In this document: positions 8,603 to 16,650 of the stretch, piece by piece
How the letters are laid out: each line of letters starts with the position of its first letter
Position numbering within the stretch: position 1 is the first letter of the stretch
Source: Polaromonas sp.
GTDB lineage: Bacteria > Pseudomonadota > Gammaproteobacteria > Burkholderiales > Burkholderiaceae
Reading direction: 5' to 3'
NCBI GenBank assembly: GCA_013823505.1
Contig: PNMH01000010.1
Location: 9,839-73,838 of the forward strand
Length of the DNA: 64,000 nucleotides
The notes under the pieces: model-generated
Seen by the model: the letters and a program-made list of their open reading frames with translations, nothing else
Told to the model about the DNA's origin: nothing
Database searches by the model: none
Program-made: the position numbers and the translations under genes

Positions 8603-9391
8603 TCAGTCCTTGCTGACTTTCGCAGCGCGGCCTTCGAGGAAAGCGCGCACGCGGGTCTTGGCTTCCGGATCGCTCTGGGCGATGGCGGCCATCATGGCTT
8701 CGGTGAGGTAGCCCTGGTCGGCGGGTTGTTCGGCGATGCGCGGCAGCGCATGCATCAGCGCGTAGTTGGTCAGCGGTGCGTTCTGCGCAATGCGCCCGGC
8801 CAGCTCCATGGCTTTCTCCAGCGCCGTGCCCTGGGGCACCAGGTATTGCGTGAGGCCGATGCGTTCAGCCTCGGGGGCTTTGTAGACGCGGCCGGTGAAC
8901 ATCATGTCGGCCATGCGCGCGGCACCGATCAGGCGCGGGATGCGCACCGAGCCTCCACCGCCCACGAAGATGCCGCGCGAGCCTTCGGGCAGTGCGAAGA
9001 AGGCCGATTCGTCGGCCACGCGGATGTGGCAGGTGCTCGCCAGCTCCAGACCGCCACCCACCACCGCGCCATGCAGTGCCGCCACCACCGGCACCGGGCC
9101 GTATTGCACGCACTCCAGCGCGCTGTGCCACATGCGCGAGTGGTGCAGGCCCTGACCGGCGTCGCGTTCGCTGAGTTCGGACAGATCCAGGCCGGCGCAG
9201 AAGTGGTCGCCGCTGCCGTGGATGACGGCCGCACGCACGCCGTGCGGCATGGCCTGGAACATGTCGCGGATGGCCAGGATCAGGCCGTCGTTGAGCGCGT
9301 TGCGCTTGGCCGGGCGGTTGAGCGTGATGACGGCGATTTCGGATGAAGCGCCTTGCAGGCTCAGGCTGATGTCGGTGGAATGGATGGGCAT
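8603..9391 (-). CDS. Enoyl-CoA hydratase/isomerase family protein (crotonase)
   Basis: A 262-residue crotonase and the first gene of the leftward catabolic operon. Both hydratase glutamates are present: E116 in GGGLELAS and E136 in ALPEGSRG, with an oxyanion-hole motif HFCAGLDL. It would add water across the double bond of an enoyl-CoA such as a cinnamoyl-CoA. Two routes are possible: a hydratase-lyase that directly yields a benzaldehyde, or simple hydration to a 3-hydroxyacyl-CoA. The SDR and thiolase genes immediately downstream favour simple hydration and beta-oxidation. A perfect palindrome lies about 60 nt upstream of the start. Confidence 0.88.
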   Translation of the reverse strand: MPIHSTDISLSLQGASSEIAVITLNRPAKRNALNDGLILAIRDMFQAMPHGVRAAVIHGSGDHFCAGLDLSELSERDAGQGLHHSRMWHSALECVQYGPVPVVAALHGAVVGGGLELASTCHIRVADESAFFALPEGSRGIFVGGGGSVRIPRLIGAARMADMMFTGRVYKAPEAERIGLTQYLVPQGTALEKAMELAGRIAQNAPLTNYALMHALPRIAEQPADQGYLTEAMMAAIAQSDPEAKTRVRAFLEGRAAKVSKD

Positions 9392-9451
9392 GTCGGGGTC
9401 GGCGTCGGCCGTCTTTTCTGGGGTTTTTGCGCTTGAAACGAGCGCTGATTA

Positions 9452-9470
9452 TGGTTATAAACAATAACCA
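9452..9470. promoter_or_regulatory. Perfect 7-5-7 inverted repeat between divergent catabolic units (probable operator)
   Basis: TGGTTAT, a 5-nt spacer and ATAACCA form a perfect dyad in the only A+T-rich part of the 148-nt gap between the crotonase gene and the divergent amidohydrolase gene. Size and symmetry suit a MarR- or TetR-family dimer, types that often respond to hydroxycinnamoyl-CoA in such pathways. It lies where it could control both directions. No MarR or TetR gene was seen in the window, so the regulator would be encoded elsewhere. Confidence 0.6.
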
Positions 9471-9539
9471 AAACAAGGCAATCCCGTCCGACCAACCCCC
9501 GTGTTTTCCCTAGGTCAGACCCTTCAACAAGAGACACCC

Positions 9540-10406
9540 ATGGACCACAAAAACCTCATCGCGATCGACATCCACACGCACGCCGAAGTGAGCTGTCGCA
9601 ACCCCTTTGACAACTACGGCGAGGAGTACGACCGCGCGGCCGACAAGTTCTTTGGCAGCGACCGCCGGCCCACCATCGCCGAGACGGTGGCCTACTACCG
9701 CGAACGCAAGCTCGGCCTGGTGATGTTCACCGTGGACAGCGAGTCGCAGCTCGGGCGCCGGCGCATCCCGAACGAGGAGATCGCACAGGCCGCGCGCGAG
9801 AACAGCGACATGATGATTGCCTTCGCCAGCATCGATCCGCACAAGGGCAAGATGGGTGCGCGCGAAGCCGAGCGGCTGATTGCGGAAGAGGGCATCAAGG
9901 GCTTCAAGTTCCACCCCACCGTGCAGGGCTACCACCCCTACGACAAGATGGCCTGGCCCATCTACGAGGTGATCAACGCGCACAAGTTGCCCGCGATCTT
10001 TCACACCGGGCACAGCGGCATCGGCAGCGGCATGCGCTGCGGCGGCGGCCTGCGGCTGGAGTACAGCAACCCCATGCACCTGGACGACGTGGCGATCGAT
10101 TTCCCCGACATGCAGATCGTCATGGCGCACCCAAGTTTTCCGTGGCAAGACGAGGCGCTGAGCGTGGCCACGCACAAGCCCAATGTGTGGATCGACCTGA
10201 GCGGCTGGAGCCCGAAGTACTTTCCCAAACAACTGGTGCAGTACGCCAACACACTGTTGAAAGACCGCATCCTCTTTGGCAGCGACTACCCGCTGATCAC
10301 GCCCGAGCGCTGGATGAAGGACTTCGAAGTGGCCGGCTTCAAACCCGAGGTGATGCCCGGCATCCTGAAAGGCAACGCGGTGCGCCTGCTCGGGCTGGAT
10401 GCCTGA
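9540..10406 (+). CDS. Metal-dependent amidohydrolase-family protein (ACMSD-like)
   Basis: A 288-residue protein of the amidohydrolase-2 (COG2159) group that includes aminocarboxymuconate semialdehyde decarboxylase and resorcylate decarboxylases. Visible metal-site residues are H12 and H14 (IDIHTH), H155 (FHTGHSG), H197 (MAHPSF) and D249 (FGSDYPL). The H-x-H start is ACMSD-like, unlike the E-x-H of resorcylate and 5-carboxyvanillate decarboxylases. It could be a decarboxylase or hydrolase acting on an aromatic or ring-cleavage acid. The start at 9540 has an AGAGA site; an in-frame start at 9501 would add residues unlike the family. It overlaps the following acyl-CoA ligase by 8 nt, so the two probably act in one pathway. 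Confidence 0.82.
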   Translation: MDHKNLIAIDIHTHAEVSCRNPFDNYGEEYDRAADKFFGSDRRPTIAETVAYYRERKLGLVMFTVDSESQLGRRRIPNEEIAQAARENSDMMIAFASIDPHKGKMGAREAERLIAEEGIKGFKFHPTVQGYHPYDKMAWPIYEVINAHKLPAIFHTGHSGIGSGMRCGGGLRLEYSNPMHLDDVAIDFPDMQIVMAHPSFPWQDEALSVATHKPNVWIDLSGWSPKYFPKQLVQYANTLLKDRILFGSDYPLITPERWMKDFEVAGFKPEVMPGILKGNAVRLLGLDA

Positions 10407-12252
10407 GCCCACTGCGATGCAAGCCTTCGCCACGCTCGCCGACATCGAAGCGCTGGAGCAACGGCCGCTGGCCGAGGTGGCGCCCTACCGCACGCCCTAC
10501 GAACTCATTCGTGCCGCGGCCGCGCGTTTCCCGGAACGCGAAGCCTTCACCTTCCTGCCCGACGCGATGCTGGACACGCCGCCGCAGCGGGTGACCTTCA
10601 GCGAACTGCTGGCCAGCATCCACCGTGCAGCCAATGCGTTTCGTGCGCTCGGTGTGCAAGGGATCGACGCCGTGGCCATGCTGGTGCCCAACACGCCCGA
10701 GGCACACGCCGTGCTCTGGGGCGCGCAGCTCGCGGGCCGGGTGTGCCCGATCAACTTCCTGCTGCAGCCCGACCACATCGCCGCACTGTTGCAGGCCTCG
10801 GGTGCGAAAGTGCTGGTGGCCCTGGGGCCCAACGCTGAACTGGCGGTGTGGCCCACGGCGCAGGCCGTGCACGCGCTGCACGCCACCACGCTGGTGCCCA
10901 TCATGGTGAGCGAAGCGGTTCCCGGACGGCCTTCGCTGCAAGACCTCATGGCCGCGCAGCCCGACACCCTGACGTTCGAGCCCGACCTGAACCCCGATCG
11001 GGTGGTGGCGCTGTTCCACACCGGCGGCACCACGGGCGCGCCCAAGCTGGCGCAGCACACCGCCGGCAACGAGGCCCACACGGCCTGGTTCGCACACGCC
11101 TTCTACGACATGGACGAGACGGCGGTGGAGGTCAACGGCTTTCCGCTGTTCCATGTGGCCGGTGCCTTTGTGTACGGCCTGGCGCTGCTGGCCATCGGCG
11201 CGCGTCAGGTGTTGCCCACGTTGACTGGCATGCGCAACACCGGTTTCGTGCAGCGCTACTGGCGGTTCTGCGAGCGCGAGCGCGTGACGCACCTGGCCTG
11301 TGTGCCCACGGTGCTGGCCAGCTTGCTGGGGGTGCCGGTGGACGCCAACATCCAGGGCGTGCGCGCGGCCTTCACTGGCGGCTCACCGCTGCCTGCCGAG
11401 CTGGCGCAGCGCTTCGAAGCCGCCACCGGCATCCCCGTGCGCAACATCCTGGGCATGACGGAGTGCGCCGGGCTGGTGAGCATCGAGCCGCTGCTGGGCC
11501 CGCGCACGCCTGGCTCGGCCGGCCTGCGCCTGCCCTACACCGAGGTGCACGCCGTGCCCTGGCGCGATGGTGAGGCGAAGCTGGATGAGCGCTGCGCGGT
11601 GGGCGAGACCGGTGTGCTGGTGCTGCGCGGCCCGCACATGAGCCCGGGTTACCTCGATGCGAAGCGCAACGCCGGGCTGTTCGAGCACGGCTGGATCGTT
11701 ACCGGCGACCTCGGCCACCTGGATGAGGCGGGTCGCATCCACATCACTGGCCGGGCGAAAGACGTGATCATCCGCGGCTCGCACAACATCGATCCCGGTC
11801 TGGTGGAAGACGCGTTCATGGCCCACCCCGCCGTGCTGCAGTGCGCCGTGGTGGCCGAGCCCGATGCCTACGCGGGCGAGGTGCCGGTGGCCTTTGTGGT
11901 GCTGCGGGCCGGGGTGGGGCTGGACGCCGACGCGCTCTTGCGCGAGGTGGCGCCGCAGGTCTACGAACGGCCGGCCGTACCGAAGCGCGTGGTGATGGTC
12001 GAAGCCTTGCCGCTCACGGCGATCGGCAAGGTGTTCAAGCCCACGCTGCGGCTGCGCGCGATCGAAATCCGCCTGAGCGAGATCGCGCAGGAACTGGCAA
12101 CGCAGCGCACGGTGCGTGTGGAGGCCAGCGACGAAGGTGGCCGCCAGCGTGCGCTGATCACGCTGGGCGGCGACGCCGACGAAGACTTGTCGCAGCAATT
12201 GCGTGCCGCGCTCGCGGCGATTGCAGTGCCGGTCGAGGTGCGCTTCGCCTGA
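10399..12252 (+). CDS. AMP-dependent acyl-CoA synthetase (second aryl/acyl ligase)
   Basis: A 617-residue adenylate-forming ligase with phosphate loop FHTGGTTGAPK, GMTECAG, the hinge region TGRAKDVIIRG and the C-terminal catalytic lysine in TAIGKVFKP. The usual SGGENI hinge motif is replaced by RGSHNIDP, a feature of a distinct subgroup. After the lysine it has an extra tail of about 65 residues. It activates an unidentified carboxylic acid as the CoA ester. It overlaps the amidohydrolase by 8 nt and is divergent from the fcs operon under the same palindrome, which suggests a related substrate. An in-frame ATG at 10417 is an alternative start. Confidence 0.87.
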   Translation: MPEPTAMQAFATLADIEALEQRPLAEVAPYRTPYELIRAAAARFPEREAFTFLPDAMLDTPPQRVTFSELLASIHRAANAFRALGVQGIDAVAMLVPNTPEAHAVLWGAQLAGRVCPINFLLQPDHIAALLQASGAKVLVALGPNAELAVWPTAQAVHALHATTLVPIMVSEAVPGRPSLQDLMAAQPDTLTFEPDLNPDRVVALFHTGGTTGAPKLAQHTAGNEAHTAWFAHAFYDMDETAVEVNGFPLFHVAGAFVYGLALLAIGARQVLPTLTGMRNTGFVQRYWRFCERERVTHLACVPTVLASLLGVPVDANIQGVRAAFTGGSPLPAELAQRFEAATGIPVRNILGMTECAGLVSIEPLLGPRTPGSAGLRLPYTEVHAVPWRDGEAKLDERCAVGETGVLVLRGPHMSPGYLDAKRNAGLFEHGWIVTGDLGHLDEAGRIHITGRAKDVIIRGSHNIDPGLVEDAFMAHPAVLQCAVVAEPDAYAGEVPVAFVVLRAGVGLDADALLREVAPQVYERPAVPKRVVMVEALPLTAIGKVFKPTLRLRAIEIRLSEIAQELATQRTVRVEASDEGGRQRALITLGGDADEDLSQQLRAALAAIAVPVEVRFA

Positions 12253-12269
12253 GACTCACCAGCCGCCAC

Positions 12270-12860
12270 TCACCAGCCACCCCTGGTGAGCCAGCGGTCG
12301 ATCTGCTCGAACTTGTCGATGCCCCAGAACGGCTCGCCGTCCACCAGCACGGTGGGTGAGCCGAACACACCGGCTTGCAGCGCGGCGTCGACCTCCGCGC
12401 GCAGCAGCGCGGCGGCTTCGTCGCTGGCGGCGGCTTGCGCAATCGCCTCACCCACCACCGGCATCAGCGACTCGGGCGTGGAGAGGTCCAGGCCCTGACC
12501 CCAGTACGCGCCGTAGATGGCGTGCACCACCTCGGCCGCGCGCTGCGGCTGGTGGCGGTTCACCCAGGCGAGCGCGCGCCCGCAAGGCAGCGGATTCATC
12601 ACCGGGTCGCTGGGTCGGCGCTGCATCGGCAGTTGGTGTTCGCCCGCGTAGCGCAACACGTCGCGTTCGATGTACGGGCCCTTGAGCGGCGTGTCGAGCA
12701 GGGGTTTGAGCCCCATCACCTTCATCACCGACACGCCGAGCAGCATGGGGTGCCATTCGACGGTTCGCCCGTGCCGCGCGGCAAGGTCTTCAATGCGCAG
12801 CGAGGCGAAGTAGCCGAAGGGAGAAATGAAGTCGAAGTGAAAAGCGAGTGCGGGTTTCAT
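12270..12860 (-). CDS. 2-hydroxychromene-2-carboxylate isomerase-like DsbA/GST-kappa protein
   Basis: A 196-residue thioredoxin-fold protein. Where DsbA has CxxC, the N-terminus reads FDFISPFGYFAS, with S13 as the glutathione-interacting serine typical of HCCA isomerases and kappa-class GSTs. Downstream SPTVLVDGEPFWGIDKFE is the family's cis-proline and C-terminal signature. HCCA isomerases act glutathione-dependently in naphthalene-type degradation, but many homologues in Burkholderiales accompany other aromatic clusters. It is convergent with the acyl-CoA ligase, 17 nt away, and has no naphthalene genes nearby, so the true substrate is open. The final codons overlap an 8-bp hairpin at 12269-12290. 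Confidence 0.85.
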   Translation of the reverse strand: MKPALAFHFDFISPFGYFASLRIEDLAARHGRTVEWHPMLLGVSVMKVMGLKPLLDTPLKGPYIERDVLRYAGEHQLPMQRRPSDPVMNPLPCGRALAWVNRHQPQRAAEVVHAIYGAYWGQGLDLSTPESLMPVVGEAIAQAAASDEAAALLRAEVDAALQAGVFGSPTVLVDGEPFWGIDKFEQIDRWLTRGGW

Positions 12861-12989
12861 GCGTGCATGTTATCGGCCCGGGCCGCGCGGGATCGCCGGG
12901 CGGCGCGGAAGTTTCATGCCGACATGCGATAGCAGCAAGTGGCCACAGGGGCTGGCGAACAGCCGTGCGCGGCGGCACAGTGTGGCCCT

Positions 12990-13007
12990 TGTGTCTGACG
13001 TGACACA
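12990..13007. promoter_or_regulatory. Inverted repeat upstream of the first TRAP binding-protein gene (possible operator)
   Basis: TGTGTC, a 6-nt spacer and GACACA form a perfect 6-6-6 dyad about 67 nt before the dctP start, inside a 213-nt gene-free gap. Position and size fit an operator, for example of a GntR-type regulator, which often controls TRAP carriers. No regulator gene is adjacent, and no second copy was noticed upstream of the second dctP. Confidence 0.4.
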
Positions 13008-13073
13008 TGTCTTGGCGCGGCCCACGCGGGTCCGCCGCCCGTTTCCTTTTCCCCGCATGACAGGAGCTTCTCC

Positions 13074-14114
13074 ATGACCCTTCTACGACGCCGCAACGCC
13101 ATCGCGGCCCTGGCTGCGCTCGGCGCGACCACCCTGGCAGGCAGCGCCCTGGCCCAGCAGACCGTCACCCTGCGCCTGCACCAGTTCCTGCCGCCGTCGG
13201 CCACCATTCCCGCGCGCGCCATTGCGCCGTGGGCCAAGAAGATCGAGACCGAATCCGGTGGCCGCATCAAGGTGCAGCTGTTCCATTCGATGTCCATGGG
13301 CGGCACGCCGCCGCAGCTGTTCGACCAGGCCCGCAACGGTGTGGTGGACCTGACCTGGACGGTGCTCGGCTACACGCCGGGACGCTTCAACAAGTCCGAG
13401 GTGTTCGAGCTGCCGTTCATGAGCGGCCAGGCCGAGCCGGCCTCGCGTGCCTTCCACGAGTACGTGGAGAAGTTTGCCGCCGACGAGTTCAAGGACGTGA
13501 AGCTGCTGGCCGCCCACACCCACGGCCCGGGCCTGTTCCACACCAAGGACCCGGTGACGGGTCTGGAGAGCCTGCGCGGCATGAAGGTGCGCGGCGGTTC
13601 GCGCGTGATCAGCAACATGCTGGCCAAACTCGGCGCCACGCCGGTGGGCATGCCGGTGCCCGCCGTCACCGACGCGTTGACCAAGGGCACGATCGCCGGC
13701 ACCACCATTCCCTGGGAGGTGACACCGTCGCTGAAGATCGCCGAGCTGGTGAAGAACCACACCACCTTCGCGGGCCCCACCGGCCTGTTCACCCAGACTT
13801 TTGCACTGGTGATGAACCGCGCGAGCTACGACAAGCTGCCGCCGGATCTGAAGGCCGTGATCGACAAGAACTCGGGCGTGGAGACGGCGGCCTTCTTCGG
13901 CCGCGCCATGGACGAGGGCGACAAGGCGGGCCTGGAGGTGGCCAAAAAGGCGGGCAACAACATCGTGACGCTGGACGCTGCTGAAACGAAGCGCTGGCAA
14001 ACGGCAGCGATGGCCGTGGAGGCCGACTGGATCAAGGAAGTGCAGGGCAAGAACATCGACGGCGGGAAGCTCGTCGCTGAAGCCCGTGCCTTGATTGCCA
14101 GGCAAATCAAGTGA
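13074..14114 (+). CDS. dctP: TRAP transporter solute-binding protein DctP (copy 1)
   Basis: A 346-residue secreted binding protein of the TRAP family, which delivers organic acids to a DctQM membrane carrier. A twin-arginine-like and hydrophobic leader (MTLLRRRNAIAALAALGA) ends near ALAQQ. The mature part has the DctP pattern, including DLTWTVLGYTPGRF and the ligand-contact region MKVRGGSRV with its conserved arginine. It is very similar along its full length to the copy at 15561-16598, so the pair arose by duplication. It stands alone with its own terminator and no dctQM next to it; it may share the DctQM at 16714-18503. Confidence 0.92.
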   Translation: MTLLRRRNAIAALAALGATTLAGSALAQQTVTLRLHQFLPPSATIPARAIAPWAKKIETESGGRIKVQLFHSMSMGGTPPQLFDQARNGVVDLTWTVLGYTPGRFNKSEVFELPFMSGQAEPASRAFHEYVEKFAADEFKDVKLLAAHTHGPGLFHTKDPVTGLESLRGMKVRGGSRVISNMLAKLGATPVGMPVPAVTDALTKGTIAGTTIPWEVTPSLKIAELVKNHTTFAGPTGLFTQTFALVMNRASYDKLPPDLKAVIDKNSGVETAAFFGRAMDEGDKAGLEVAKKAGNNIVTLDAAETKRWQTAAMAVEADWIKEVQGKNIDGGKLVAEARALIARQIK

Positions 14115-14132
14115 TGGTGTGAACCCCTGAGT

Positions 14133-14163
14133 GCAAAAGGGCCGCTTTGCGCGGCCCTTTTGC
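14133..14163. terminator. Bidirectional hairpin terminator
   Basis: A perfect 13-bp stem (GCAAAAGGGCCGC pairing with GCGGCCCTTTTGC) and a 5-nt loop lie 18 nt after the dctP stop and just before the stop of the convergent MetE-like gene. The A-run and T-run at the stem base allow U-rich 3' ends in both directions. Confidence 0.85.
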
Positions 14164-14169
14164 GTTGGT

Positions 14170-15303
14170 TCAGCCCCAGACTTCCTGGGCCGTTTCAACC
14201 ACCAGCGCCAACTTGCGCCGCTGGTCTTCCATCGCGATGTTGTTCCCGTGCACGGTTGACGAGAAACCGCACTGGGGTGACAGGCACATCTGGTCCAGCG
14301 GCGCGTATTTCGCCGCTTCCTCGATGCGGCGCTTGAGCGCGTCCTTGGTTTCCAGTTCACCGAACTTGGTGGTCACCAGGCCCAGCACCACGATCTTGTC
14401 TTTCGACAAATAGCGCAGCGGGCGGAAATCGCCCGAGCGGTCGTCGTCGTACTCCAGGAAGAAGGCGTCGAGCTTCATCTCGGATAGCAGGGCCTCGGCC
14501 ACCGGCTCGTAGTTGCCGGCCGCCGCATGCGTGCTTTTGAAGTTGCCACGGCACAGGTGCATGGCCAGCGTCATGCCGGCGGGCTTGTGTGCCACCACCT
14601 TGTTGATGAACTGGGCGTAGCGGTGCGGCAGTTCGTTCGGGTCGTCGCCGCGGCTGCGGGCGGCTTCGCGCATGCGCTCGTCGCACAGGTAGGCCATGTT
14701 GGTGTCGTCCATCTGCACATAGGTGCAGCCCGCGTCGGCCAGGCTCTGCAGTTCGTCGCCGTAGGCTTTGGCCACGTCGTCGTAGAACTCGGGGTCGAGC
14801 TCCGGATAGGCCACCTTGCTGATGCCGGCGCGTCCGCCGCGAAAGTGCAGCATGGTGGGCGAGGGGATCGTCACCTTGGGCGTGAGGCCGGGTTTGCCCA
14901 GGGCTTCCACCTGCGCCTTGAGGTACTGGAAGTCGGCCAGCTGGATGTTCTTGGCGTGGCGCACCTTGTCGATCACCTTGATGATCGGTGGAGCGAGGCT
15001 GGTCGTGCCATCGGCGTTCTGCACCGCCAGCTGGCCGGCTTCAGTGACCACACCGCCCAGCTGTTCCAGAAAGTCGAGGTGGAAATAGGTGCGGCGGAAC
15101 TCACCGTCGGTGATCGAGGACAGGCCGACGTCGGCCTGGAACTTCACGATCTCGGTGATGGCCCGGTCTTCCACCGCGCGCAGTTGCTCGGCGGTGATGC
15201 TTTTCTGGTTGAAGAACTGGTCGCGCGCTTCCAGCAGGTAAGCCGGACGCAGGAAGCTGCCGACGTGGTCGGCGCGAAAGGGAGGGTGGCTGCGCAAGGT
15301 CAT
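14170..15303 (-). CDS. Cobalamin-independent methionine synthase-like methyltransferase (MetE C-terminal domain type)
   Basis: This 377-residue protein matches only the catalytic C-terminal half of MetE. The zinc ligands are all recognisable: H249 and C251 in MHLCRGNF, E284 in FFLEYDDD and C345 in LSPQCGFS. Enzymes of this single-domain group move methyl groups from methylated folates or other donors to a thiol. The start at 15303 has an AGGAAGA site; an upstream in-frame ATG would add 15 unlikely residues. It is transcribed leftward between two duplicate dctP genes. With aromatic-acid genes on both sides, a role in handling methyl groups released from methoxylated aromatics is possible, but this is speculation; ordinary methionine synthesis is the alternative. 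Confidence 0.85.
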   Translation of the reverse strand: MTLRSHPPFRADHVGSFLRPAYLLEARDQFFNQKSITAEQLRAVEDRAITEIVKFQADVGLSSITDGEFRRTYFHLDFLEQLGGVVTEAGQLAVQNADGTTSLAPPIIKVIDKVRHAKNIQLADFQYLKAQVEALGKPGLTPKVTIPSPTMLHFRGGRAGISKVAYPELDPEFYDDVAKAYGDELQSLADAGCTYVQMDDTNMAYLCDERMREAARSRGDDPNELPHRYAQFINKVVAHKPAGMTLAMHLCRGNFKSTHAAAGNYEPVAEALLSEMKLDAFFLEYDDDRSGDFRPLRYLSKDKIVVLGLVTTKFGELETKDALKRRIEEAAKYAPLDQMCLSPQCGFSSTVHGNNIAMEDQRRKLALVVETAQEVWG

Positions 15304-15560
15304 CTGTCTTCCTCGTTTTTGGGGGTGGAGCGGCGACTGTACTTCCATCCCGAAAAAAGGGCATCGAGGTCCACCCGGCCCTCCGTGTCGGGGTTCGAGT
15401 GGGTCGTTTCATAAAATAACGGCATAACTGAAAGTCTCTGCGAACACTGGCGTTAACACCGTGGCCCATGCACAGTCCGGGTGTTCGAATACAAGCGATC
15501 CGGAGCCAGGCGGTGTCGCCCGTCACCCGGACCATCCATCCTCAAACCGGAGACAAATCC

Positions 15561-16598
15561 ATGACCTTCCTCAGTCGCCGCAACACCCTGCTGGCCGTGG
15601 GCGCGTTGGCCGCCGCCACCCTGGCCGGCCCTGCCCTGGCCCAGACCGTCACCCTGCGCCTGCACCAGATGCTGCCGCAACAGGCCACCATTCCGGCCAA
15701 GGCCCTGATTCCGTGGGCGCAGAAGGTCGAGGCCGACTCCGGCGGCAAGATCAAGGTTCAGCTGTTCCACGCCATGCAGCTGGGCGGTGCGCCTCCCCAG
15801 CTGTTTGACCAGGCCCGCGACGGCGTGGTCGACCTCACCTGGACGGTGCTGGGCTACACACCCGGTCGCTTCAACAAGACCGAAGTGTTCGAGCTGCCCT
15901 TCATGAGCGGTTCGGCCGAGCAGTCCTCGCGCGCTCTGCAGGAGTACGTGGAGAAGTTTGCCGCTGACGAGTTCAAGGACGTCAAGCTGATCGCCGTGCA
16001 CACCCACGGCCCAGGCCTGTTCCACACCAAGACCCCGGTGACCGGTCTGGAGAGCCTGCGCGGCATGAAGGTGCGCGGTGGTTCGCGCGTGATCAGCAAC
16101 ATGCTGACCAAGCTGGGCGCCACCCCGGTGGGCATGCCCGTGCCGGCCGTGACCGATGCGCTGTCCAAAGGCACGATCGATGGCACCACCATCCCATGGG
16201 AAGTGACGCCCGCCTTGAAGGTGAGTGAGCTGGTGAAGAACCACACCACCTTCGCCGGCAAGGAAGGCCTGTACACCCAGACCTTCGCTTTTTCGATGAA
16301 CAAGGCGTCGTACGACAAGCTGCCGCCCGACCTCAAGGCCGTGATCGACAAGAACTCGGGCATTGAAACGGCGGCATTCTTCGGGCGCGCCATGGACGAC
16401 GGCGACAAGGCGGGCCGCGCCATCGCCGAGAAGGCAGGCAACAACATCGTGGCACTGGACCTGGCAGAGACGCAACGCTGGAGGCGCACGGCAGCCACGG
16501 TGGAGACCGACTGGATCAACGAGATGAAGGCCAAGAACATTGACGGCGCCAAACTGGTGTCCGAAGCGCGATCCCTGATCGCCAAGTACCAGAAGTAA
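15561..16598 (+). CDS. dctP: TRAP transporter solute-binding protein DctP (copy 2)
   Basis: A 345-residue TRAP binding protein with leader MTFLSRRNTLLAVGALAAAT and cleavage near ALAQ. It repeats the sequence of the copy at 13074, with the shared blocks DLTWTVLGYTPGRFNK, AHTHGPGLFHTK (here VHTHGPGLFHTK) and MKVRGGSRVISNML. The ATG at 15561 follows a CGGAGAC site and gives a clean signal peptide. The 257-nt gap before it carries an A+T-rich stretch around 15407-15433 suited to a promoter, but no clear operator. It heads a dctP-dctQ-dctM series, with an intrinsic terminator between dctP and dctQ. The substrate is unknown; an aromatic or carboxylic acid is inferred. Confidence 0.93.
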   Translation: MTFLSRRNTLLAVGALAAATLAGPALAQTVTLRLHQMLPQQATIPAKALIPWAQKVEADSGGKIKVQLFHAMQLGGAPPQLFDQARDGVVDLTWTVLGYTPGRFNKTEVFELPFMSGSAEQSSRALQEYVEKFAADEFKDVKLIAVHTHGPGLFHTKTPVTGLESLRGMKVRGGSRVISNMLTKLGATPVGMPVPAVTDALSKGTIDGTTIPWEVTPALKVSELVKNHTTFAGKEGLYTQTFAFSMNKASYDKLPPDLKAVIDKNSGIETAAFFGRAMDDGDKAGRAIAEKAGNNIVALDLAETQRWRRTAATVETDWINEMKAKNIDGAKLVSEARSLIAKYQK

Positions 16599-16650
16599 CG
16601 GCCGGCGATAATCCGGCCGGCCCGAGCGCGACGCAGCGCCGGGCTCTGTG

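Noticed and set aside
8603..9391. Crotonase as feruloyl-CoA hydratase-lyase (Ech) giving vanillin
   Set aside because: No vanillin dehydrogenase is present and dehydrogenase, thiolase and thioesterase genes follow; hydration for beta-oxidation is the simpler reading, although lyase activity cannot be excluded.
9540..10406. 5-carboxyvanillate decarboxylase (LigW)
   Set aside because: The N-terminal metal motif is HxH, not the ExH of LigW and resorcylate decarboxylases.
12269..12290. CTCACCAG-N6-CTGGTGAG hairpin as a terminator between convergent genes
   Set aside because: It overlaps the last codons of the isomerase gene and has no U-run; kept only as a note.
15407..15433. Operator upstream of the second dctP (TTTCA...TGAAA and ATAACGGCATAAC)
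   Set aside because: Symmetry is poor and broken; it may simply be an A+T-rich promoter.
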